Below the pieces are notes generated by a model. That model saw only the letters and a program-made list of their open reading frames with translations, was not told the DNA's origin and searched no databases. A program made the translations under genes and the position numbers. Shown here piece after piece: positions 5,476 to 10,596 of a stretch of DNA of 26,528 nucleotides. The stretch spans positions 1 to 26,528 of the IMG/VR virus record IMGVR_UViG_3300017781_000104, one strand, 5' to 3'. Within the stretch, counting starts at the first letter, position 1. Each line of letters opens with the position of its first letter. This DNA is from a virus.

Positions 5476-5478
5476 ATT

Positions 5479-5766
5479 ATGAGCCAGACATACGACAACA
5501 CAGGCACAACAGCCCTATGGCGTAATGAGAAATATGAGGCAGGTGGTAAAGCACCACGACTCAAAGGTCACATTTATGCACATAAGGACATCAAGGCAGG
5601 TGAGAAGTTTGCTATCGCTCTTTGGGATTCCAATAGCGAGAACGACAAAGCACCAGCCCTGCGTGGTAAAGTTGAAGATGTTTACGTTCCTGACCAACAG
5701 GCAACTCCAAGTGCGTCAGCCGCACCAGAGCCACAGCCTGTTCAAGCAGGTGATATTCCGTTTTAG
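5479..5766 (+). CDS. Putative single-stranded-DNA-binding-like protein, 95 aa
   Basis: Ends in G-D-I-P-F after a Pro/Ala/Gln linker. This is the tail that bacterial SSB uses to contact recombination and replication proteins. Residues 1-72 have alternating strands and aromatic residues (A-L-W-R-N, G-H-I-Y-A, F-A-I-A-L-W-D), compatible with a minimal OB fold, although they are shorter than the usual SSB core of about 110 residues. It starts three bases after the ERF stop, which supports a job coating single strands next to the annealing protein. Short phage proteins beginning with a T-x-A-L-W-R-N-like motif are common and uncharacterised. The SSB assignment is inferred from tail and context. 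Confidence 0.55.
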   Translation: MSQTYDNTGTTALWRNEKYEAGGKAPRLKGHIYAHKDIKAGEKFAIALWDSNSENDKAPALRGKVEDVYVPDQQATPSASAAPEPQPVQAGDIPF

Positions 5767-5778
5767 GGAGGACTAACG

Positions 5779-6153
5779 ATGAGTGGAACGACTGTACGTT
5801 GCGGTAAATGCGAAGGTAGAGGAGTTCTGCTCATCAATGTCTCTGCCGATGGTACTGGTAGTAGTTATATTGAAAACAAATGTATTGCTTGCTCTGGTAC
5901 TGGAAGGATAGCAAGGGATGAGCTTATGAGCAGACACGCTGATTATACGTTAGAACCAGATGACCTCATGGTCTTGGCGATGACAGGCGCACTCAGGACA
6001 GTCATTAATGGCGAGATATATCAGCGCAAGATGACATCCAGAGAGCTATACAAGCTGGCCTCATATGCCCTCATGTCAGCTATGGAAACAGATAAATACG
6101 AAAAGGAGAAAGAAATCGATGCAAGTGATAATCGACAGCAAACGTGGCGTTAA
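5779..6153 (+). CDS. DnaJ-type zinc-finger protein, 124 aa
   Basis: Two C-x2-C-x-G-x-G units, C8/C11 (C-G-K-C-E-G-R-G) and C35/C38 (C-I-A-C-S-G-T-G), form one DnaJ-type zinc site. No J domain is present, so it is not a chaperone partner of DnaK by itself. The rest is helical with repeated Met and Leu residues. Phages often carry such isolated zinc fingers of unknown role. It is preceded by GGGAGGA. Its last 35 bases overlap the DnaA-domain gene in another frame. Confidence 0.65.
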   Translation: MSGTTVRCGKCEGRGVLLINVSADGTGSSYIENKCIACSGTGRIARDELMSRHADYTLEPDDLMVLAMTGALRTVINGEIYQRKMTSRELYKLASYALMSAMETDKYEKEKEIDASDNRQQTWR

Positions 6154-6706
6154 TAAACCACTACGCCTGATAAGCATTTGTCAGGCAGTGTGTGAGCATT
6201 TTCACATACCTGAAAGAGAACTGCGCGGCATTAGGAGGCATCAATCTATTGTGTATGCGAGGCATGTATTTTGTTACATAGCGTTTGAATACACATCCGC
6301 ATCTAAGTGCAAGATTGGTCACTTCTTGAACCGCGACCATACAACAATCATCCACGCACTCAGAAGAATATTCAGAGACCATGAAGGTGACTTAGAGTTT
6401 TCACAGATGTGCATAAACATTGCTAAGGAGGCATATGAAATTGACGAAGCCAAGAGACAAGAGCTCAAGAGAGAAGCACAAGAACTTAATGAAATCCTTG
6501 GAATTAGCGAACCAAGAGATTATTCAGAGTTTGCAAAACATACAGAGATTGAACGACATTCAGGAGAGCAAGAGGCATACCGAGCAGACGATAGTGGAGA
6601 CACTATGCAGATTAGTGGAGATACTAAACAAAAAGCTCAATGCCTATCGGGACGAGTGTGCGAGATTAGAAAAACGGATAATGGATATTGGGTCTATCCC
6701 GAATGA
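6119..6706 (+). CDS. Replication protein with a DnaA domain IV (DNA-binding) only, 195 aa
   Basis: Residues about 13-90 match the C-terminal DNA-binding domain of DnaA: R-G-I-R-R-H-Q-S-I-V-Y-A-R-H-V, then K-I-G-H-F-L and the signature N-R-D-H-T-T-I-I-H-A (71-80). In DnaA this part binds DnaA boxes in the origin. The ATP-binding domains are missing, so the protein can bind but not melt DNA by itself. It may mark the phage origin or compete with host DnaA. The ATG at 6119 is chosen (AAAAGGAGA upstream) over an earlier frame start at 6065 lying inside the previous gene. The last 90 or so residues overlap another gene and look less constrained. Confidence 0.8.
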   Translation: MQVIIDSKRGVNKPLRLISICQAVCEHFHIPERELRGIRRHQSIVYARHVFCYIAFEYTSASKCKIGHFLNRDHTTIIHALRRIFRDHEGDLEFSQMCINIAKEAYEIDEAKRQELKREAQELNEILGISEPRDYSEFAKHTEIERHSGEQEAYRADDSGDTMQISGDTKQKAQCLSGRVCEIRKTDNGYWVYPE

Positions 6707-6803
6707 TAGTCCAGGATGGCGAGAGCTAAGAAAAGAGGAAGCATCCCAAACAGTAATCGACCTGAAAGAACGATTAGCTGCAATGGATGCAATGAAAAAA
6801 TAG
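6435..6803 (+). CDS. Overlapping hypothetical coiled-coil protein, 122 aa
   Basis: No family is recognised. It reads in a different frame from the DnaA-domain gene, overlapping its last 272 bases and the first 88 bases of the next gene. TAAGGAGG lies three bases before the ATG at 6435, a strong but close ribosome-binding site. Residues about 60-122 are a convincing amphipathic helix series (V-E-T-L-C-R-L-V-E-I-L-N-K-K-L, then R-L-E-K-R-I), which looks more protein-like than the DnaA-gene tail in the same DNA. The N-terminal half is less certain, and the real start could be a later non-ATG codon. Confidence 0.5.
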   Translation: MKLTKPRDKSSREKHKNLMKSLELANQEIIQSLQNIQRLNDIQESKRHTEQTIVETLCRLVEILNKKLNAYRDECARLEKRIMDIGSIPNDSPGWRELRKEEASQTVIDLKERLAAMDAMKK

Positions 6804-6913
6804 GTGTGGATAACTTTGACTGGATTATAAATGGAGAGGGAAAAGCGTTTCACGACAAATGTTTTGACTTATATTTAGCCAGAAAGAAGACACCCACCTT
6901 TGAGGATTTGTGA
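6716..6913 (+). CDS. Small zinc-binding protein, 65 aa
   Basis: A basic N-terminus is followed by C22-x2-C25 (S-C-N-G-C-N-E-K-I) and H46-x2-C49 (F-H-D-K-C-F), a CCHC metal site similar to one half of a LIM-type finger. The spacing and the aromatic residues between the pairs (F-D-W-I-I) support a small folded zinc domain. The function is unknown. The gene lies in the same frame as the DnaA-domain gene and starts nine bases after that gene's stop. Its first part overlaps the 122-aa frame. The stop shares one base with the next ATG. Confidence 0.6.
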   Translation: MARAKKRGSIPNSNRPERTISCNGCNEKIGVDNFDWIINGEGKAFHDKCFDLYLARKKTPTFEDL

Positions 6914-7242
6914 TGGATGTTAAGAAACAAGACCACTACACACGACTGCCAATCCAACCGATTGAGTACATATTGGAGAACAGTATGGAATATTGGCGGG
7001 GTAATATTGTAAAGTATGCAAGCCGTGCTGGGTATAAAAATTATCAAGGTATGGGTTTGGAAGAATCTGCAATTTTAGACTTGCAAAAAGCCATACATTA
7101 TTGTGAGATGCAAATTAGTCAAATCAAAGGAGAGAGATATGACGGACAGCCTAGACAGAATGAATCAAGCAATGGAAGCAGAGAGCAAAGCTCTGCGGGA
7201 GCTTCTGGAGGGGATGCAAGCCCTGAACGAGAAGCATACTGA
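6913..7242 (+). CDS. DUF3310 protein (T7 gp1.7-like), 109 aa
   Basis: Residues 5-72 match DUF3310: D-H-Y, P-I-Q-P-I-E-Y-I, Y-W-R-G-N-I-V-K-Y-A-S-R-A-G, and L-D-L-Q-K-A-I-H-Y-C. Phage T7 gp1.7, which phosphorylates thymidine nucleotides, is the usual reference for this domain, so a role in nucleotide metabolism is a reasonable guess, not shown here. The final 35 residues are Ser/Gly/Gln-rich low complexity and coincide with overlap by the next gene, whose frame looks better there. The ATG at 6913 is preferred over TTG at 6910. Confidence 0.8.
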   Translation: MDVKKQDHYTRLPIQPIEYILENSMEYWRGNIVKYASRAGYKNYQGMGLEESAILDLQKAIHYCEMQISQIKGERYDGQPRQNESSNGSREQSSAGASGGDASPEREAY

Positions 7243-7357
7243 CTTAATCAATATGCAACGTAACAAAACTATTTTTGAGTCACTCAGAGATAGCTCTAGT
7301 ATCCTATCCCAAATGCTTCAATCAATCATGGACAGACATGACAAGCACAGCACCTAA
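7139..7357 (+). CDS. Hypothetical helical protein, 72 aa
   Basis: No family is recognised. The ATG at 7139 has AAAGGAGAG directly upstream, although it lies inside the DUF3310 gene (104-base overlap). The product is a continuous amphipathic helix with many Met, Leu and Glu residues (A-L-R-E-L-L-E-G-M-Q-A-L-N-E-K), typical of small phage coiled-coil proteins. Confidence 0.6.
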   Translation: MTDSLDRMNQAMEAESKALRELLEGMQALNEKHTDLINMQRNKTIFESLRDSSSILSQMLQSIMDRHDKHST

Positions 7358-7517
7358 TACAGTGACACTGAGACTGACCAAAACAGAGTTTACTGCTCTG
7401 AAAGAGGCTGTGATGGACATAAGGGAGTATGTTGAGACAGATATGTTTAGCTCACCAAAAGGCTTGGCAGCGTTCAACAGAATTGTGGACAAGATTAAGA
7501 ATGTAGAATTAGTGTAG
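7338..7517 (+). CDS. Hypothetical small protein, 59 aa
   Basis: No family is recognised. It overlaps the previous gene by 20 bases. The ATG at 7338 has no good ribosome-binding site, so coupling is likely. It begins with a strand of alternating Thr, Val and Leu (N-T-V-T-L-R-L-T) followed by helices; such compact folds are common among early phage proteins. Its TAG stop lies inside the first stem of the hairpin region downstream. Confidence 0.5.
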   Translation: MTSTAPNTVTLRLTKTEFTALKEAVMDIREYVETDMFSSPKGLAAFNRIVDKIKNVELV

Positions 7518-7570
7518 GTTTTTTTGGTTTCCCCTACACTACGGGGCGGTGTAGCTCCTTTCGCCGCCCC
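7510..7570 (+). terminator. Tandem, partly exclusive hairpins; terminator or attenuator
   Basis: TAGTGTAGG (7510-7518) pairs perfectly with CCTACACTA (7533-7541), with seven T in the loop. GGGGCGGTG (7543-7551) pairs with CGCCGCCCC (7562-7570), with one G-U pair. CTACAC (7534-7539) can instead pair with GTGTAG (7549-7554), so the stems compete. No T run follows the second stem, so simple termination is uncertain. The next gene begins at 7592. Confidence 0.5.
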
Positions 7571-7591
7571 AATTAAATCAAGGAGAGTAAA

Positions 7592-7990
7592 GTGAAAAGG
7601 AAGGTTGTTGGTAAAGCTCAACTTCTTAGGCTTAACATCGAGAGAGAAGAAGAAAATATCAAGATTCTTGAAGATAATCTCAGATTGTTGAAGTGTGCGC
7701 TGAAAGAACAAGAGGAATTAGACAACCACAAAAAAGAGTGTGCAAAAGAAAACAATCGAGCCAAAAGAGAATGTAAAAAAATCATTAAGAAACACCCTGA
7801 GTTCGGCATTAATGTTGTAAGAAATAAAGTTGGTTGGAATTATGAGATTTTTGTTGGTGAGAGGTTAATGAAATTGACTAACGAAAAAAATCATAACTTT
7901 AGCTTGTCACATCATGCCGATGATTGGTGCGGAGTGTTAGACCGACTTCATGAAATAGTTGATTGGTGTAATGAGCATTACAAAAGTTAG
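7592..7990 (+). CDS. Hypothetical protein, 132 aa, N-terminal coiled coil
   Basis: No family is recognised. The start is GTG at 7592 with AAGGAGAG upstream. Residues 10-65 form a long charged coiled coil (R-E-E-E-N-I-K-I-L-E-D-N-L-R-L-L), followed by a lysine-rich stretch. A globular end of about 60 residues has W-N-Y-E-I-F-V, a D-D-W-C motif and a W-C-N-E-H-Y ending. The gene is A/T-rich (20 of 60 G/C at 7861-7920) compared with most neighbours and stands alone behind the hairpin region. It may therefore be an accessory gene with its own regulation. Confidence 0.65.
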   Translation: MKRKVVGKAQLLRLNIEREEENIKILEDNLRLLKCALKEQEELDNHKKECAKENNRAKRECKKIIKKHPEFGINVVRNKVGWNYEIFVGERLMKLTNEKNHNFSLSHHADDWCGVLDRLHEIVDWCNEHYKS

Positions 7991-7995
7991 CGGTG

Positions 7996-8241
7996 CTACA
8001 CCCTGCGGAACTTCTTTGTCTTTGTGGCAATCTTCTTTGGCTGTCTCACAAACTGCTGACCAGCCCTCATGCCCTCACGTTTAGCACGGGTCGTAGCCGC
8101 ATATTCCTGCGGCGACATACTCTTGATAGCCGCCTCTGGCAGGTAACGCTCACCAGTCTGCAAGCTAGGCTTACCCGACTTAGTGCGCCATTTCTGCTTA
8201 GTCCAACTCTTCAAGCTCTTCTGTGGGTCTTGTAACGCCAT
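7996..8241 (-). CDS. Small basic protein, 81 aa, DUF5872-like
   Basis: Very rich in Lys and Arg, with the pattern W-x3-K-W-R-T-K-S-G-K-P, G-E-R-Y-L-P-E-A-A-I-K, and a tail of K-K-I-A-T-K-T-K-K. From memory this resembles the small DUF5872-type proteins seen in phages and giant viruses. The function is unknown. The charge suggests binding of nucleic acid. It is the last gene of the late transcription unit. Its start shares one base with the previous stop, and it has no separate ribosome-binding site. Confidence 0.65.
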   Translation of the reverse strand: MALQDPQKSLKSWTKQKWRTKSGKPSLQTGERYLPEAAIKSMSPQEYAATTRAKREGMRAGQQFVRQPKKIATKTKKFRRV

Positions 8242-8438
8242 TAGGAATTATACCCCCCACCCGCAGCTTTATATTGCTTGGCAAGCATCTGAGCTTTACG
8301 AGCAGACCATTGCCCCTTCCTGCCGCCCTTATCGCCAGCAAGGATTTTGTTAAACAAACGCTTCCGCATTGTAGGCTTGGTGTAGTTGCCAGCCTTGTTT
8401 ACAGTGCTTTTGCTTTTCCGCTTGGTTGTACGAGCCAT
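8241..8438 (-). CDS. Small basic protein, 65 aa
   Basis: Contains K-S-T-V-N-K-A-G-N-Y-T-K-P-T-M-R-K and the pattern G-Q-W-S-A-R-K-A-Q-M-L-A-K-Q-Y. I recall near-identical small proteins beside DUF5872-like genes in many marine phages; none has a known role. The ATG at 8438 (M-A-R-T-T-K) is chosen over an upstream start that would run through the holin stop. The calculated charge is strongly positive, suggesting nucleic-acid binding or packaging with the genome. Confidence 0.7.
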   Translation of the reverse strand: MARTTKRKSKSTVNKAGNYTKPTMRKRLFNKILAGDKGGRKGQWSARKAQMLAKQYKAAGGGYNS

Positions 8439-8440
8439 GA

Positions 8441-8809
8441 CTAACCCTTTAATTTGCCAATAGACTTGAGGCCAAATGAGGCCGCTATGCTTGCAAGAAT
8501 ACCATAAGTTAGCCATTCAGGGCAGTCCTCTCTGAGAAACCTGAACCCATCTTCAATATAAGGCTGTAGGGCAGGAATGAAGCAAGCAAAGATAAGAGCT
8601 ATGAAGGTGAGAGTCCAGGCTTCATCCTTCCAAGAATCTTGCGAAGCAGACATAGCCTTTTCTTCCCAAGCTCCGTCCTGCTCTACCTTCTTTGTCTGTG
8701 CCTCAATTTTAGCAACCGCTAATTTCTGCTTTGCCTGTGATTTCTCCGCACGATTGCTCATCCACTGACCAGCAAGATTGGCAACAGGGCTTATGAGTGT
8801 CTGCCACAT
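8441..8809 (-). CDS. Holin, gene-transfer-agent 3TM type, 122 aa
   Basis: Starts M-W-Q-T-L-I-S-P-V-A, followed by a Lys/Ala/Glu-rich helix. After D-S-W-K-D-E come two hydrophobic segments, about 66-82 (F-I-A-L-I-F-A-C-F-I-P) and 97-114. This is the layout of the holin family named after the Rhodobacter gene transfer agent. Holins make holes in the inner membrane so that the cell-wall enzyme can act. GGAG precedes the ATG at 8809. It starts two bases after the stop of the M15 peptidase gene, which is its natural partner. Confidence 0.82.
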   Translation of the reverse strand: MWQTLISPVANLAGQWMSNRAEKSQAKQKLAVAKIEAQTKKVEQDGAWEEKAMSASQDSWKDEAWTLTFIALIFACFIPALQPYIEDGFRFLREDCPEWLTYGILASIAASFGLKSIGKLKG

Positions 8810-8810
8810 A

Positions 8811-9197
8811 TTAATAACTCCATATCCAGGGGCGAAGTCTATCTTCACCATCAAGTGTGTCTATATGAATGAATCTGCCATCACCCTTTTGTGCAATGCC
8901 GATACCTGTAGCACCATAGGCTAGTGCAAGGTTTAGTATCTCGTATGCGTCTGTACCACGACAGCCTATATCAGCCGCCTTACCCGTCCTGTGGGGTGAT
9001 ATTGTTGTTGAGGTTTTTTTGGCTTCCACAGGATGATTCTCGCAGCGATAGCCAGACGTAATCGTCATTGGCTTTCCATAGTCGGAGCGTATGTCTTGCA
9101 GAATATGCATGAACTCAGCATCCATGCCATCAGCACCACAACAACTACACTGAAACTCCTTTGATGAAAAGTTTGGGTAATCACTCCAGTCTATCAT
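8811..9197 (-). CDS. Endolysin: M15-family peptidase, 128 aa
   Basis: Cuts peptide cross-links in peptidoglycan at lysis. Zinc-peptidase motifs of the M15_3 group are seen: S-G-Y-R-C (48-52), S-P-H-R-T-G-K-A-A-D with zinc ligands H69 and D76, and F-I-H-I-D with H111. No signal peptide is present, so the adjacent holin would be needed for export. GGAGGAAGTG lies just upstream of the ATG at 9197, and its first 17 bases overlap the upstream nuclease gene. A pair of cysteines near the start (C-S-C-C-G) is an extra feature. Confidence 0.92.
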   Translation of the reverse strand: MIDWSDYPNFSSKEFQCSCCGADGMDAEFMHILQDIRSDYGKPMTITSGYRCENHPVEAKKTSTTISPHRTGKAADIGCRGTDAYEILNLALAYGATGIGIAQKGDGRFIHIDTLDGEDRLRPWIWSY

Positions 9198-9618
9198 TTC
9201 TCACTTCCTCCAAAGCCAACTCTAAGCTCTCTGTTTCGTTACCAAAGTCTTCTGGCTTCTTCCTTACCCTGGCAACCTTGACTGCCTTCACGGGTAAAAA
9301 CATCACAGCCTTAATATCGTTGGCTACCAATGCAACAATATCTGCATCATTAGAACTTATCAACCTCTTGGAGCGACTCCCACGAGAGACGTAGTAGCTG
9401 TATGGTTTGTAATTTTTATGATGCTTTGTATGCCCCTTTGGTTCGGTAGCTGACTTGACCTCTACCCTGTAAATGTCCTTGTTATCGAACATCACAATAT
9501 CATACCCCTGAGAGCTAACAATATTGCACCTGTAACCAGCGCAGATGATTGATGCTGCCGCTAGATGCTCACCAATCTGACCGCTTTCAATAGCAGTTAG
9601 CGCAACTCTTTCGTGAAT
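9181..9618 (-). CDS. PD-(D/E)XK nuclease without a canonical start codon, about 145 aa
   Basis: Conserved segments read L-T-A-I-E-S-G-Q-I-G-E-H-L-A-A (E17 if numbered from 9618), G-Y-D-I-V (D40) and R-V-E-V-K-S (E53, K55): a complete PD-(D/E)XK core resembling small phage and intron-associated nucleases. The frame has no ATG, GTG or TTG before these motifs; a GTG at 9495 would remove the first half of the core. Candidate starts are ATT codons at 9627, 9624, 9618 or 9591, or a fusion made by -1 frameshifting from the upstream gene at an A7 run (9702-9708). A sequencing error or decay is also possible. The coordinate 9618 is a working choice. Confidence 0.6.
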   Translation of the reverse strand: MHERVALTAIESGQIGEHLAAASIICAGYRCNIVSSQGYDIVMFDNKDIYRVEVKSATEPKGHTKHHKNYKPYSYYVSRGSRSKRLISSNDADIVALVANDIKAVMFLPVKAVKVARVRKKPEDFGNETESLELALEEVRNDRLE

Positions 9619-10076
9619 ATCAATAATAGTGCCGCCCCTAGCGTTAAGGCAATCGCAACCGCAATACCCAACGCCTTCAATATCCCTGTAATTTCTTGAC
9701 GTTTTTTTAGTTGTGCCGCCCTCGCCCTTTTTTCGGCTTCCTTTTTATCGTGTATGCGCTTTTCACGTTCTTTTAATATGTCATCGTAGAAGGTGCTGCC
9801 AAAGCGATTATTGACGATGAGCCTTAACTGATAAAGTTCTTCTTGCTGTAGCTTCATCTCAATCATGTCGCTGGCAACGTCTTTGATGCCAAGTTTAGCC
9901 GCCATCTTGGTGTCATAGCGAGCCTTGTTGAACTCGTCATGCCCCTGTAAGATTTGACCAATCTGCTGACCTATTGTCTTTGCATCATTAAATGCATTTA
10001 CATTTTGTTTTAGAAAATCAATGGCTGACCTAGCAGCCGCCAGACCACCAATGATTGTGGTAATTGGCTCGACCAT
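9597..10076 (-). CDS. Putative lysis-region membrane protein, 159 aa
   Basis: No family is firmly recognised. Residues 1-25 are Gly/Ala-rich and weakly hydrophobic, 70-126 form a highly charged helix ending in many Lys/Arg, and 134-154 are a clear transmembrane segment (I-A-V-A-I-A-L-T-L-G-A-A-L-L-L-I-F). The gene lies between a 56-aa membrane protein and the peptidase/holin pair, so a spanin-like or holin-accessory role is plausible but unproven. K124-K125 are encoded in an A7 run where a ribosome could slip by -1 into the frame of the downstream nuclease. Confidence 0.6.
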   Translation of the reverse strand: MVEPITTIIGGLAAARSAIDFLKQNVNAFNDAKTIGQQIGQILQGHDEFNKARYDTKMAAKLGIKDVASDMIEMKLQQEELYQLRLIVNNRFGSTFYDDILKEREKRIHDKKEAEKRARAAQLKKRQEITGILKALGIAVAIALTLGAALLLIFTKELR

Positions 10077-10078
10077 TC

Positions 10079-10249
10079 CTAGCCACCGAAAGCTATGTTA
10101 ATCAAAAGAAGTATTATAGAGCCACCAGAGCCAAGAATGACCATCTCAAGCCTCTTGATGCGATTGATGGTTTCTTGCCACCTCTCGGCGCAGATAGCTT
10201 CGTGCGTATCAATCTGTGACTTGACTTCTGTAACAGTTGGTTTAGCCAT
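10079..10249 (-). CDS. Small membrane protein, 56 aa, possible second holin
   Basis: Begins M-A-K-P-T-V-T-E-V-K. The N-terminal 34 residues are charged and contain W24 and a single cysteine (C20); 35-55 are a transmembrane helix (M-V-I-L-G-S-G-G-S-I-I-L-L-L-I). One helix plus a charged head resembles small phage holin or haemolysin-XhlA-like proteins, but the match is by architecture only. Its start lies three bases beyond the stop of the upstream gene, and the next gene starts two bases after its own stop. Confidence 0.6.
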   Translation of the reverse strand: MAKPTVTEVKSQIDTHEAICAERWQETINRIKRLEMVILGSGGSIILLLINIAFGG

Positions 10250-10251
10250 AA

Positions 10252-10596
10252 TTACCAACCACTAGGCACACCACTAACTAGTGGCGGTGTAATTTGATTT
10301 GCGATTGTTTCATCCAAAGCAGTTTGCAATTCTTCTTCTGTTTTGTCTAAACTAGCAAGCGTCCACGCCTTTGCTTGGTCAGTTGTGATGCTGTCAAATG
10401 AAGTAAATGAACCACTGTCTGCATCACCCAGACCAACTGTGCCGTATACTGTGGCAGAGTAAGGGTTGCCATCAGCATTATTCTGGTCGCTCGTCGCTGT
10501 ATAGCGATAGTGAACAGTCTTTACAACGTCAGATAAAGAGCCTTCTGTTGCTTTACGCTCAAGGGTTGGAAAGTTCCAAGTGTAAGTATTAGCCAT
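10252..10596 (-). CDS. Conserved tail-fibre-associated protein, 114 aa
   Basis: The pattern M-A-N-T-Y-T-W-N-F-P-T-L, V-V-K-T-V-H-Y-R-Y-T-A and Y-S-A-T-V-Y-G-T-V-G-L followed by a helical C-terminus is one I recall from many podovirus and siphovirus genomes, usually beside tail fibre genes. No biochemical function is known to me. A fibre-tip or chaperone role is possible from position. Its start ATG overlaps by one base the stop of the S74 fibre gene. Confidence 0.65.
   Translation of the reverse strand: MANTYTWNFPTLERKATEGSLSDVVKTVHYRYTATSDQNNADGNPYSATVYGTVGLGDADSGSFTSFDSITTDQAKAWTLASLDKTEEELQTALDETIANQITPPLVSGVPSGW

Noticed and set aside
7993-8235. Plus-strand frame opposite the 81-aa basic protein
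   Set aside because: Leu/Ser-rich shadow. The minus-strand protein has a recalled conserved pattern.
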